DNA from: Ambrosia x helenae
Taxonomy: Eukaryota > Streptophyta > Magnoliopsida > Asterales > Asteraceae
Length of the DNA stretch: 64,000 nt
Direction: 5' to 3'
Assembly: GCA_030844895.1 (NCBI GenBank)
Contig: CM061223.1
Location: 6,062,676-6,126,675 of the forward strand
The notes below the pieces were generated by a model. That model made no database searches and was not told the origin of the DNA. It worked only from the letters and a program-made list of their open reading frames with translations. Each line of letters opens with the position of its first letter. Position 1 is the stretch's first letter. The position numbers and the translations under genes are program-made. Shown here piece by piece: positions 1 through 10,474 of this stretch.

Positions 1-1130
1 GCTATCTTATTCTTGCTAGTTCTTTCTGTTACAATAAACAATACACCATGTGAAGCACAATTATCTTCTACATTCTATGACACTTCTTGTCCCAATGCAC
101 TACGTACAATCAGGACATCCATCAGAACAGCCATATCTCGTGAGCGTCGCATGGCAGCTTCCATCCTTCGTCTCCACTTCCATGATTGCTTTGTTCAGGT
201 ACTTTTGTTGGCCATCTATATGATCACCATAGCTTCCATACGTAAACATCAATTTGTAACGATTTTTGTAACATTTAATGCAGGGATGTGACGCGTCAAT
301 CTTGCTAGATGACGGCCCTTCAATAATAAGTGAAAAGAACGCATTGCCTAATAAGGGTTCTGTAAGAGGTTATGAAGTGATAGAGGCTGCAAAATCTGAG
401 GTTGAAAAACTTTGTCCTGGAGTTGTATCATGTGCTGATGTATTAACCGTGGCTGCCCGTGATGCATCTGAAATGGTTGGTGGTCCATCATGGTCTGTGA
501 AGCTTGGAAGAAGAGACTCAACCACAGCTAACCTTGTTTTAGCAGAAACCGGTCTTCCTAGTTTCAAAGCATCGTTAGATTCCCTTATTTCAACCTTCGG
601 TGATCACGGACTTAGTGCCAGGGACATGGTTGCATTATCAGGTACTTCATTACCTAAAAGTTCAATGCGTACACAATTGATATATAATTTTTTGTATAAA
701 ACAAAAAATGTATGCTAATATTGGATATGGTATTAATGCAGGGGCTCATACTATTGGACAAGCTCAATGCTTCTTATTCCGTGATAGGATATACAACAAC
801 GGATCAGATATTGATGCAGGATTTGCTAGCACCCGTAGACGTGGTTGCCCTGTAAACAGTGGTAACGGAAATCTTGCACCACTCGATTTGGTGACACCTA
901 ATTCGTTTGATTATAACTACTTCAAGAACTTGATACAAAAGAAGGGTCTTCTTGAGTCCGATCAAGTGTTGTTTAGCGGGGGACCAACAGACAACATTGT
1001 TAGGGAATATAGCAACAATCCTTCGAAGTTCAAGTCGGATTTTGCTGCTGCGATGGTGAAGATGAGTGAAATCAAGCCGCTAATAGGCCAGGAAGGAGTC
1101 ATAAGGAAGATTTGTGGTGTCCTTCCATAG
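1..1130 (+). CDS. class III plant peroxidase, 5'-partial
   Basis: Secreted haem peroxidase (PRX family), which uses H2O2 to oxidise phenolics in the cell wall. Three exons are visible: 1-198, 284-641 and 742-1130 (stop TAG), giving 314 codons; introns have GT-AG borders at HDCFVQ|GCDAS and VALSG|AHTIG. The window opens inside the signal peptide, with no ATG in frame, and the mature chain probably starts at QLSSTFYDTSCPN. Visible residues are the distal Arg/His in RLHFHDCF, the proximal haem His in SGAHTIGQ, and disulphide cysteines in TSCPN, HDCF, GCDAS, KLCPG, SCADV, QAQC, RRGCP and KICG. The order and length fit an intact lignin-forming anionic type enzyme. Many family members have a third intron in the middle of the gene, and none is seen here. 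The family call is firm; the substrate is inferred. Confidence 0.95.
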
Positions 1131-2000
1131 TTTTCCATATATGGTCGTTTTGATTATGGATCCACTTCATTTTTCAATTCTTTCGAAATTACACTTGTAA
1201 TCATATCTTGATTCTTTTAATTATTTTCATTTTAAGTATAAACAGCAAAACTCCCAAGTGTCAATTATATATGTTTTTTGTGTTCATTGTATTCCATCCT
1301 ACAAGAGAAATATATAAATTATTTATTAGTTTTCTTTTTATTATTACTTTTACAAGTCTAAAAATATATATACAAACAATTACGGATATATCCTACCCTA
1401 GACAATATTACACTCTAAGATTCTCACTCCAACTAAACGTTTATATCAACATTTAGCTTGCAATACACAAAAAAAAAAAATAATAACAAAAACTAAACCA
1501 TACTTCCTTACTAATCTAATGAGACCGAGAGCCATCATCAAGAATTATCAAAAATTGCATGTTCTCTGGGCCAGGCCCTGATGAAACTCAAATCAAGAAT
1601 TCTCAGGCCACACGTGATGATCCGTGGTGGTCGTGACCATCGCGAACACCACCCTGGTGGTAACGTGATGGTTGTGGCCATCACGCATCGTGATGGCCAT
1701 CATGTTTCACATAGCCATTGCCAATGGTCATATATATACTTCTCATTTTAACCCAAAATCTACAACCAACAACAATCAAAGAACCTACAACCACAATCAA
1801 AATACATTCAAGCTTTCAAAAAAAAAAAGATAACACCTTCATGAAACATTTTAACGGAAGTTGAAAAAAATAAAGATTTGAAGGTGGTGAGGGAATCACA
1901 TGAAAACGCTGAAGAACCATACAAGCTTTTAGGTTTTGTTTTATGTATTTGTCTTTTTTTTTAAGTTATATTGTACTTTATTTATATTTATAAAATGATT
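1131..2000. other. AT-rich peroxidase 3' flank
   Basis: No gene is seen. The first few hundred bases would hold the peroxidase 3' UTR, but no unique poly(A) signal can be picked. From about 1600 to 1725 there is a cluster of short inverted GTGATGGCC/GGCCATCAC words (see the related stretch at 33535-33730), which looks like the remains of a fold-back element. Confidence 0.5.
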
Positions 2001-2243
2001 GTTTTAGTTTATTTAAATTTAAAAAAGAAAAAAAAGTTTAGTAATGGGTGTGATAACCACCTCATGTAAATTGTGATGGAATGTGATAAAATAACATGGC
2101 ACATGAAGATTAATTGGTTTGTTTTAGTTTATTTAAATTTAAAAAAAGAAAAAAAAAAGTTTAGTAATGGGTGTGATAACCACCTCATGTAAATTGTGTG
2201 ATGGAATGTGATAAAATGATGTGGCACATGAAGATTAATTGGT
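2001..2243. repeat. tandem duplication, 2 x about 120 bp
   Basis: Copy 1 (2001-2120) and copy 2 (2121-2243) both start GTTTTAGTTTATTTAAATTT and end AAGATTAATTGGT. They differ by a few bases, by the length of an A run, and by a GTG insertion. The unit holds the words GTGTGATAACCACCTCATG and TGGCACATG. It does not code. Confidence 0.85.
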
Positions 2244-2763
2244 GTGTGATAGTGTGATGACCACTCCTTACACCCTAAGGCTACATAGTGTGAGGGTTGT
2301 GGAAGGTGTCGTGGAGTCCTTTCACGCTAACACACGACTTAAGACCCAATGTGACCCTTTAATAGCTATATTAAGGGCCACCCTAATAAATTACGACCTC
2401 TTATGACTCTATAGATCCAATACGACCCATAAAAAAAATGTATGAACCATTATAGCTCAATACAGCATGATATAACTCACCATGACCAGTTAAACCCTTT
2501 GTATGTATAATATAATACAACTTAATAAGACACGCTTAACCTATTATTATTATTCATTATTATCTAGTATGATGCACTACAACCAAATGTAACTCAATAC
2601 GACTTATTGACACATCTTGCTCCATTAAAAGCTACAACTATTAAGACACAAGTTGATACAATCTAAACATTTAACACCTAATACGAAAAGTTGTAATTAA
2701 ATAAATTTTATCACAATTAATAAAACACACAAGTTGTATCAAAAAAAAAATTCAATTAGAAAT
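2244..2763. other. AT-rich intergenic DNA with degenerate short repeats
   Basis: No gene. The stretch is made of loosely repeated words of the type CAATACGACC, TAATACAACT and CAATGTGACC, which suggests an old, decayed tandem array. Confidence 0.4.
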
Positions 2764-3250
2764 AGTTTTTTTTCTTCTTTTATTTTTGGAAAGGCATCAT
2801 TTTAAAAGAGTGAACCAGCTAGCAAGATGCTAGAGAAACAACAAACAACAATGAAACAGAGAGTGAACAAAAGACCAGCCCAAAATTACAAGAAATCAAA
2901 ACGATTCCAACGGGACTCATCTAGACCAACAATCTTAGCCCGATTCTTGAGCCACAAAAAACGAGTGACTTAATATCCTTTACTACCTATGAACAATCGG
3001 CTTTTTATGGTTGAAAATAATATTGTTATGAGCACGACAAATAGCCCAACAAGAGATTAAATTACTGATTGGAACACCCTTCTACCATTCTTAAAGGCCT
3101 TCACCATGTCATGGAACATGAGAACATCTTGAAACTAAACCGGACATATGGACGGAAGACGACTCCATAAGGCAATAACAAGTGCCGCCTATTTATCATG
3201 TTGATGAATCTTATAACAGCATAATAGAAAAAGAAACTTGACATGCGCGG
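2764..3250 (-). pseudogene. decayed LINE (L1-type) 3' end
   Basis: Read on the minus strand, the stretch gives broken pieces resembling the C-terminal zf-RVT region and tail of plant L1 elements, for example a CWAICRAHNNIIFNHKK-like segment followed by stop codons, then a 3' UTR-like part. Frames are interrupted many times and no target-site duplication could be set. The call rests on resemblance to the better-kept LINEs at 42794-45593 and 45697-49024. Confidence 0.5.
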
Positions 3251-3562
3251 AACCCAGCCGATATATTTTAATTTATAACGTATCCTTTTATTTTTAAATT
3301 TTGTAATATCTTATACAAATGTTTCTTAAATATTTCTCTAGAAACCAATTATTGTTTTAGTTTATTCATATTCCCGGTCTTTTGTTCCCGCCCCCAGCCT
3401 CCTCCAACACCCCCCCCCCCCCCAAGTCCATGGACTGGACCTATGATGAATCAATATCGGTGATTGAAACGCGATTAGCGCTCAGTACTTTCGCACAACA
3501 ATGGACATACACCCATAGTGCACCTACAAATCAAATAACAATTTTGATGCAGAAGCGTGTAC

Positions 3563-4071
3563 ACGTTACTTGAATCCGATTCAATCCCATCGGTGATCCA
3601 ATTACGATTCGTTAATTATAATATAACCAACGATAGCGGGTTCAGGGTTTTACACCTTTGACAAAAACGAAAAACTTGCACAATGGATCCGACAAACGTC
3701 AAGCTAGTTGACACCAGTCACAAAACTCTTAAAATCCTGGTTCGACGCTCAAAACAATGGGACAACGACATGTGGTGAGGTAGTGGTGGCGCGTGGCAAC
3801 CGGGCTAGCGGCACAGGCTGCGACGACGATGGTGACGGTGGCAACTGTGGAGTTTGGTTGTGGTGTCTGGTTTCTTTTATGATATCTTGTACGCCCAATT
3901 AGTTTGTTTACCAACTCTTAAAATCAATTACATATTTTTCCTTTTGGAAAGGAAATATGTAATTGATTTTCTACGTATGTATGTTTTAAGACAGAAAAAT
4001 ATATAATTGATTTTTAAGTTGAGTAAGTATATAACAAATGATATTCACGGATACATGTAAAAAAAAAAAAA
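3563..4071 (+). repeat. repeat R1, left copy of a 0.5-kb direct repeat
   Basis: Matches R2 (7175-7704) over its whole length with scattered substitutions. It contains a GC-rich part (3770-3860), an inverted repeat around AATTACATATTT...AAATATGTAATT (3925-3972), and ends in an A run (4059-4071). The A run at the same end of both copies suggests an unidentified retroposon or transcript-derived unit. The small ORFs on either strand do not look like genes. Confidence 0.8.
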
Positions 4072-4101
4072 CGCTGCTGTGGAATTTTCGATTAAGGCTG
4101 C

Positions 4102-6682
4102 TGTCACACCCTCAAATTCCACTTGCGGGGTTTTACCGCGAGGCGCGTGACATACCAGGATCCAAGACAACGGTCACAATAAACGACATCTATATGCAAT
4201 AAAAGTTACGTAGAAATACCAACCACACAATTTATAAGTAAAGTAGAAAACGACAGCGGAAGCAAAATTTAATGTTTACAAAACCAATGTCAAAATACGA
4301 ATGCAAACACAACCCGGTTTGCTTATGTATGCAAGACTAGACGCAGTGCGACTCCAGTGCGCCTAAGACTCCCTGCTACCTTAGCGACCTGAGAAAACAT
4401 GCGAAGTTAGACAACACATAAAGTGCCGGTGAGTCACAGAGATATAGTTTGTAAAAGTTTATCATAAGTAAACCAAACCCAACAATCCTCACATCTATAC
4501 CTGATGCTAGCTAGACATCGTTACATGATACTATAGTGTCGTGAACCACTGCTGACAAGATAAGAATGCCTCCAACCCGTCACCGGTTCATCACCCGGTG
4601 CCGTAAGATATAGGACAAATATGCACCCGCCACCGACCTCCAGTCGGCCCGAGTGGGACTAGTCAAGCCCAATAGATCTATTCACACATTCCCCACTATG
4701 TACCCACATATTGATGGTTCACTATGACATGAGAGGACTTTAATGATGAAAGTAAAGGTCACTAAGTATCCATGAGGTATCATGTAATATGTTGGTTTAA
4801 AAGTTAGAAAGTTTTACCGCATGTCTCTCCCCTAGAATGTTCCAAAAACAGTAAAGAATGGGGCTGTGACACTCACCTTAGTTTGCGTTCCCGAAACAAG
4901 AATTAAGACAAGTCTTGATGATCCCAAATACCGGCGATCTATCAATAAAGGTTGTATAAGAGTTGTGACTAATAACCCCAAGGCTAACTAGTCCCCGATT
5001 GTCCAGATCATGATTAAGTAAGTTTGAAAACGTGTTTGACAGTTTAACCGACACACTAGACTGACCCGACATCCCGTTGGTGACCCATTACACAAGCTAA
5101 TCAAGTACACATAGATTACACACAAGGTTCAAGCATAAAACACGTAGTTTGTATCAAAAATCTCATTTTGGACAACATAGGGTCGAATGTGGTTTTTCAC
5201 TTCCACATTCGCCCCTTTTCTTCCACCTTCGACCCATTACAAGCCAAGTTCGACCATTTAGTGCAGGTTCGACCATCAGAATCCAGGTTCGACCCTGGAA
5301 ACCCACCTTCGACCATTCGACCGGTCGAAGGTACTCCAGGTTCGACCCTGTCAGTTCAATTCTTCCAAAAACGCATCAAAAACATCCGAAAACATCACGA
5401 AACATCATGAAACACAGCAGTCAAGTATGGGTAATGTATCCCCACATAACCCTACCATTTTTACCCCCAAATCAGTTCGTTTTAATGTTTACCCAAAATG
5501 GCAAAATTATGAAGATGTCACATCATGCATGGAAATCTTACCCAATTTGGAAACTTTGTAAAATCACTTAATAGGCACATCTTCATACTCAGATTATCAT
5601 GTAGATCAAAACCCCTAATCATATTATCCCTAACAACATCATGCATCAATCCCCAAATTAGCCTTAACATCAACATGCCATACTTTGTAATCTAGATAAT
5701 CAAACTTATCAATTATAACCATCCTAGAACATTCCTATATCATCCATATATCATACAACATCAAATAATCAAATAACATAATCATGAAAGATCATTAACA
5801 TATGTTTATACTTAAGAAACTCATGTTTTATGATAAGGTTTTGTTTGGAAAGGCTTTAGATAGGTTATTACTCATAAAAATCATCTTAGATCAGATCTGG
5901 AACTTTGGGGTTTTATAAAAACGAATCAAAATTGTTTAAAAAGGATTTAGAATGAAGAACACACCTTAGATCTTCACTTGTAATGATTTAGAGAGTTGGA
6001 TTATGAAAAATAAGCTCAAAAACTCCTTCCCCAATGATAAGAGTCGAAAGAGAGTGTTTAGAGGCGTTTAGGGTTTGTGAAATGATGAAAAATGACTAAG
6101 GATGGTATTTATAGTATGTCCAGGTTCGACCCTTTCATGTGGGCGAACGTGGAGTTGGGTGGTCGAATGTAGCATCTTTAAAACAGATAGCCAGGTTCGA
6201 CCCTTTACATGGGTCGAACGTAGTTTTATTTGGTCGAAAGAGACCTTTAATAGGCTGAGGGTCAGGTTCGACCCTTCGAATGGTCGAACCAGGAAAGAGC
6301 CACTTTCCCGATTTCCAGTTTGTCGTGTTTAGCACATTTTAACGCACTCTAACACATGAACATGTAACCCGAATCTATGTTTAACATATATAAGTATGGA
6401 CAATCATCTAAGTATCATTTAAACACGTATTTGCATATAATCCACCACATAAGAATCAATCTACGCATAACACTTAATCTAGTTTATGTAATTCACCAAC
6501 AACGGGACTCAAGACTCGTGTATACGTAAAAGACACCAATGATCCTCCAGATCATTGAACCCTGGACAATACGTAAGAAAACCCCGACTCAACTAACCCA
6601 GTTAAGTACGTAATTAGACTGCTTCCCGCTAAGGTAGACTTATGAGTTTAAATATGTCAAGTCAAATATGCCGGGTGTCACA
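4102..6682 (-). mobile_element. Ty3/gypsy (chromovirus Tekay-like) LTR, 2.58 kb
   Basis: On the minus strand the unit starts TGTGACACCC and ends GGGTGTGACA, as an LTR should. It is followed on the higher-coordinate side by a polypurine tract (complement of CATCATCCCCC) and an integrase C-terminus on the same strand, so this is the 3' LTR of a minus-strand element. A second copy of the family is the solo LTR at 46158-48869; both ends are clearly related, including a CGCTAAGGTAGACTT block near 6640 and 48820. Two blocks of TTCGACC/GGTCGAA words lie at 5178-5350 and 6117-6296. The small ORFs inside the LTR are not genes. Confidence 0.85.
6106..6114 (-). promoter_or_regulatory. LTR TATA box
   Basis: CTATAAATA on the minus strand, at the same place as CTATAAATA in the solo LTR (48286-48294). 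Transcription would run towards lower coordinates. The TTCGACC-rich block 6117-6296 lies directly upstream. Confidence 0.6.
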
Positions 6683-7174
6683 TCATCCCCCTGTTGAAAG
6701 AATTTTTGTCCCGAAAATTGCACGAGGTCAAAAAGGAAGAAGACGAAAAGAAAGAAACGAAAGAAAATTTACCAGTTGTCACATCATCCCCCGTTGAAAG
6801 GAATCTCGCCCGAGATTCACTCAGCTTCAGCGGTAACATGTCTATATTCAAACGCACGCTTAGGAAAAAGAAGAGGATATTTGGACTTCATCATGTCCTC
6901 CCGTTCCCAAGTGAACTCCGGTCCACGATTAGAATTCCAACGGATCTTAACGATTCGGATTTTACTCCAACGAAGACTACGAATCTTATAGTCTAGAATT
7001 TCAACTGGTTCTTCCACAATGCGAAGACGATCGTCAACTTTGATCTCTTCCAAAGGGACAATAAGAGATTCGTCCGTCAAACACTTCTTCAAGTTAGACA
7101 CATGGAAGACGTTGTGGACACTACCGAGCTCCGCCGGAAAATCAAGTTTGTATGCCACCGGTCCCATCGTTAAG
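6683..7174 (-). pseudogene. gypsy polyprotein C-terminus (integrase tail and chromodomain)
   Basis: Minus-strand frame 6817-7167 gives GPVAYKLDFP, then VFHVSNLKKC, then a chromodomain-like tract (VEILDYKIRSLRWSKI, GPEFTWERED) and a stop. This is the end of a Tekay/Del-type chromovirus pol. Between the stop and the LTR, the polypurine-tract region occurs twice about 100 bp apart (near 6682 and 6782), both as TCACATCATCCCCC on the plus strand. Everything upstream (gag, protease, RT, most of integrase, 5' LTR) is missing: the sequence switches to repeat R2 at about 7175. Confidence 0.85.
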
Positions 7175-7704
7175 ACGTTACTTAAATCTGATTCAATCCC
7201 ATTCGTGATCCAATTACAATTCGTTTAAACAATTATATTATAACCAACCATAATGGGTTTAGACTTTTACACCTTTGACAAAAACGAAAAACTTGCATAA
7301 TGGATCCGACAAACGTCAAGCCATTTGAGTATTTGACACCAATCACGAAACTCTTAAATCTTGGTCAGATGCTCAAAACAATGGGATAACGACGTGTGGT
7401 GCGGCGGTGGTGGCGTGTGGAAACTGGGCTGGCGGCACGGGCTGTGACGACAACGGTGAAGGTGGTGACGGTGGAGTTTGGTTGTGGTGTCTGGTTTCTT
7501 TTTGTGATCTCTTGTACGCCTAATTAGTTTGTTTACCAACTCTTAAAATCAATTACATATTTTTCATTGGGAAAGGAAATATGTAATCGACTTTCTACGT
7601 GTGTATGTTTTAAGAGTGGAAAATATATAATTGATTTTAAGTTGAGTAAGTATGTAATAAACGATACTAGCGGAGGTCGGGGTATACATTTTGACAAAAA
7701 AAAA
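7175..7704 (+). repeat. repeat R2, right copy of the 0.5-kb direct repeat
   Basis: Partner of R1 at 3563-4071: the same order of blocks, including the hairpin near 7540-7600. It ends in a 9-A run (7696-7704), which is also the left target-site duplication of the Mutator-like element at 7705. R1 and R2 therefore bracket the gypsy fragment, and the DNA transposon landed in the A tail of R2. Confidence 0.8.
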
Positions 7705-8103
7705 GAGTTAATTGCAGTTTTTGTCCCTGTGGTTTGCCTAAACTAACAGGTTCAGCCCAGACTTAACACCCTGAGTACCTGTGTTTTCATTTTCTAACAC
7801 TTTAGATCCCTGAGACTAACGACCGTCCAACTGCCGTTACATCACCCCACGTGCAGCTCACGTGAGGGGTACCTTGGTCTTTCTAAGTCTTTAATCAAGG
7901 GCAGAAGGGTTATTTCATCCATGGAGGGGGTATCTGGGTCATTTCTAGTTGAAATCGAAGGGTATTTTCGTCATTTCACCTTGATTAAAATAAAAAAAAA
8001 TCAGACGAAAAATATCTACACTCGTTAACTTTCCCTCCCTATTTAATCCCCTAATCTTCAACCCTAATCTTCAATCTGATCTTCAACCCTAATCACAATC
8101 AAC

Positions 8104-8483
8104 ATGGACAATCAAAATACAATGGTGATGTGCAGGTGTGGAGCAACAACAGACATCAGAATATCATGGACGAGTGAGCATCTGGGACGTAGGTACCATC
8201 GTTGCTCAAATGGTTGTGGTTTCGTTGATTGGATGGACCCCCTACTTGTACAAACCCTATTGTGTTGATACCTGCTTTGTTGGCCACCATTCGAAACCAT
8301 GAAGACAATGTAAGAAGAATGTGTGCAAGGAAATCAGAAGCTGATCAGAAGCTGAAGAAAACAGAGGATGTCTTGAAGAAAACAGAGCAGAAGCTGAAGA
8401 AATCAGATAATGAAAACAAGATTTTGAAACTCGGTCTGGTGTTTCTTTTGATGTTTTTGGTCATGTATTTTGTTATGAAGTAG
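8104..8483 (+). pseudogene. GRF-type zinc finger small protein, one frameshift
   Basis: From ATG 8104 the frame gives a GRF zinc finger: CRCG, then SWTSEHLGRRYHRC, then CGFVDWMDP, with the family's conserved cysteines and its GRR and CGF..W cores. The frame then ends early at a TGA. The next frame continues without a gap (from about 8231) into PTCTNPIVLIPALLATIRN, a Lys/Glu-rich coiled coil with KKTE repeats, and a C-terminal hydrophobic segment (LGLVFLLMFLVMYFVM). That finger, coiled coil and tail-anchor layout is common in plant GRF proteins. The break falls in a run of five C residues (8238-8242), so it could be a 1-nt deletion or a base-calling error. GRF fingers bind nucleic acid; the role of this protein is unknown. 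Confidence 0.75.
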
Positions 8484-9222
8484 GTCTAGGGTATGTGCAT
8501 GTGTAGGGTATGTGCAGGTCTAGGGTATGTGTAGGTTTTTGGATGTTTTTTTGGTGGTTTTTGGATGTTTTTTGGTGGTTGTGTAGTCATGGGTCATAGG
8601 TGTAACTCATGTTTTGGATGTTTTTTGGGTCAGAAGCTGATCAGGTGTTTTTTGGATGTTTTATGGTGGTTATGTAATGGTGGTTATGTAACTGATGTTA
8701 ATGTAACTGATGTTTTGCTAATGAAATGAATATTATGGATTAATGAATGTTATTGTGTATGAGTGTTATCTTGATGTTATTGTTATTGTTAATGAATGTA
8801 TTGTAATGTTATTCTATATGAGTTACAGAATCATCATCAGAGTCTGCATATGTAACTCATGTTTTGTTAATGATTGATTGTGCTGGATCATACTGGTTGG
8901 AGAAGACAGACTCGTATGGTTATTGTAAATGATTGTGCATCATAATGGTTGGGCAGTTTGCAAATCAGTCATAGGCTTAAGGTTAATGGTTGTCAAATGG
9001 GTCATAATGGTTGGGCAGTCACAAGGTTAATGAAACAGTTGGGCAGTCACTTTGTGTTGATGTTGGATCAGTTCAAGACCCACTGGTTTGTGCAGTTTGC
9101 AAATCAGTCATAGGCTTAAGTCAAATGGGTCAAGTATGCAAATGGGTCAATATGAGTCATAGGCTTAAGTCAAATGGGTCATTTGTAACGGCCCTATTGC
9201 CCTGTATAACGGCCATATTGTC

Positions 9223-9230
9223 TATAAATA
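9223..9230 (+). promoter_or_regulatory. putative TATA box for the acidic ORF
   Basis: TATAAATA lies 45 bp upstream of ATG 9275 inside the Mutator-like element. The spacing is plausible for a plant core promoter with a short leader. Confidence 0.45.
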
Positions 9231-9274
9231 TAGCACAACAAGGGACCAAATGATCATACAATCGAATTAGTAAG

Positions 9275-9688
9275 ATGGATCAAAAAAACACAAAAACCAA
9301 AAGACTAAAAACCAAACACACTCAACATGAACATGCTGCTACTGATCAAGATCCAAAGGAAGAAGATGTTGTTGATGATGAAGATCAACAACCAGAACAT
9401 GCTACTGATGTTGAAGAAGATCCAAATGGAAGTGATGAACAACCAAAACATTCTGGTGATGAGAGTGATGTGCAGTTGAATCAGTGTGCAGCTGCTGATG
9501 ATGAACATGATCATGAAGGAAAGACAAAAAAGGAACAGGAAGAAGCTAATCCATACGAGGATTATGATCCTGAGATTTTGAAAAAAGCCTGGGATTATGC
9601 AGACTCTGATGATGAGTGGTACCACGACCCGTATGAAGATGAGCGTCGGTCTGATTCATGCTCTGATGATGATCGTCACTGGAAGTGA
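9275..9688 (+). CDS. hypothetical acidic, low-complexity protein in the MULE
   Basis: Open frame of 137 codons from ATG to TGA. The start is Lys-rich (KNTKTKRLKTK); the rest is dominated by Asp, Glu and His with repeated DEQP/DDE words, and ends in a better-formed segment (NPYEDYDPEILKKAWDYAD, then DDEWYHDPYEDERR). No signal peptide, membrane segment or known domain is seen. A TATA box sits 45 bp upstream. It could be a captured host gene piece, or a MULE-borne protein kept by selection. The overlapping minus-strand ORF is only its shadow. Function unknown. Confidence 0.5.
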   Translation: MDQKNTKTKRLKTKHTQHEHAATDQDPKEEDVVDDEDQQPEHATDVEEDPNGSDEQPKHSGDESDVQLNQCAAADDEHDHEGKTKKEQEEANPYEDYDPEILKKAWDYADSDDEWYHDPYEDERRSDSCSDDDRHWK

Positions 9689-10474
9689 TGAACAGCCTAA
9701 ACATGATGCTGATGTAACAACTTGCTATGTATGAATGCTATGAATGCTATGTATGCATGATATGAATGAAATGTATGCAATGCTTAACTAACATAATCAA
9801 TTTCATTTCAATCAATTTCATTTCATTCCAATTCAAATTCATTACAATGAACAAAGTACAAGACAAATAACAAAATCTGCAAAATTGGAGGAACATCACT
9901 CCATCTTTCAGTTCGTAGATGATAATTTCAGCTTCAATTGGACATTGTTGATCTCGAATTGGAGTAAAATAATGGATTACACATTATGGTTTTTGAAGTG
10001 GAATTGGGGAAGAAGGAGATTGCCTCTTCAAATGTAACGTTCATATTCCATGGATGAAATGACCCTTCTGCCCTTGATTAAAGACTTAGAAAGACCAAGG
10101 TACCCCTCACTTGAGCTGCACGTGGGGGTGATGTAACGGCAGTTGGACGGCCGTTAGTCTCAGGGATCTAAAGTGTTAGAAAATGAAAACACAGGTACTC
10201 AGGGTGTTAAGTCTGGGCTGAACCTGTTAGTTTAGGCAAACCACAGGGACGAAAACTGCAATTAACTCAAAAAAAAAAAAGATAGGTATTCTCTAACGGT
10301 TGAACCGGCCCGGTTCACAAAACCCAAGTCATATAATAAATAAGCCGAGTTAGAAAACCCTCCATAACAACAAGAAGCAGAGCAGACATCACACAGTCAC
10401 AATAATATTATTATTAGGGTTCTTCAAGAAACATCATTTACAGCTCTATCACACATCAAGAACCTTGATCAACA

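Larger units (their letters stand above)
7705..10268. mobile_element. Mutator-like element with long TIRs, gene-carrying
   Basis: Inverted terminal repeats of about 220 bp (7705-7924 and 10049-10268), very similar and starting GAGTTAATTGCAGTTTT, are flanked by A runs compatible with a 9-bp TSD (7696-7704 and from 10269). Long TIRs plus a 9-bp TSD are the signature of MULEs. No transposase (mudrA, MULE domain) is seen in the 2.1-kb interior. Instead it holds a GRF zinc-finger reading frame and an acidic ORF, as in non-autonomous Pack-MULE-like carriers. The stretch 8484-9200 between them has quasi-repeats such as TTTTTGGATGTTTTTTGGTGG and GTCAAATGGGTC and no other gene. Confidence 0.85.

Noticed and set aside
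5149..6335. ORFs of 66-140 codons in the LTR
   Set aside because: They cover the TTCGACC arrays in several frames and both strands; not genes.
9305..9625. 106-codon minus-strand ORF, hydrophobic
   Set aside because: It is the antisense shadow of the acidic ORF at 9275-9688; GAT/GAA codons read back as Ile/Phe.
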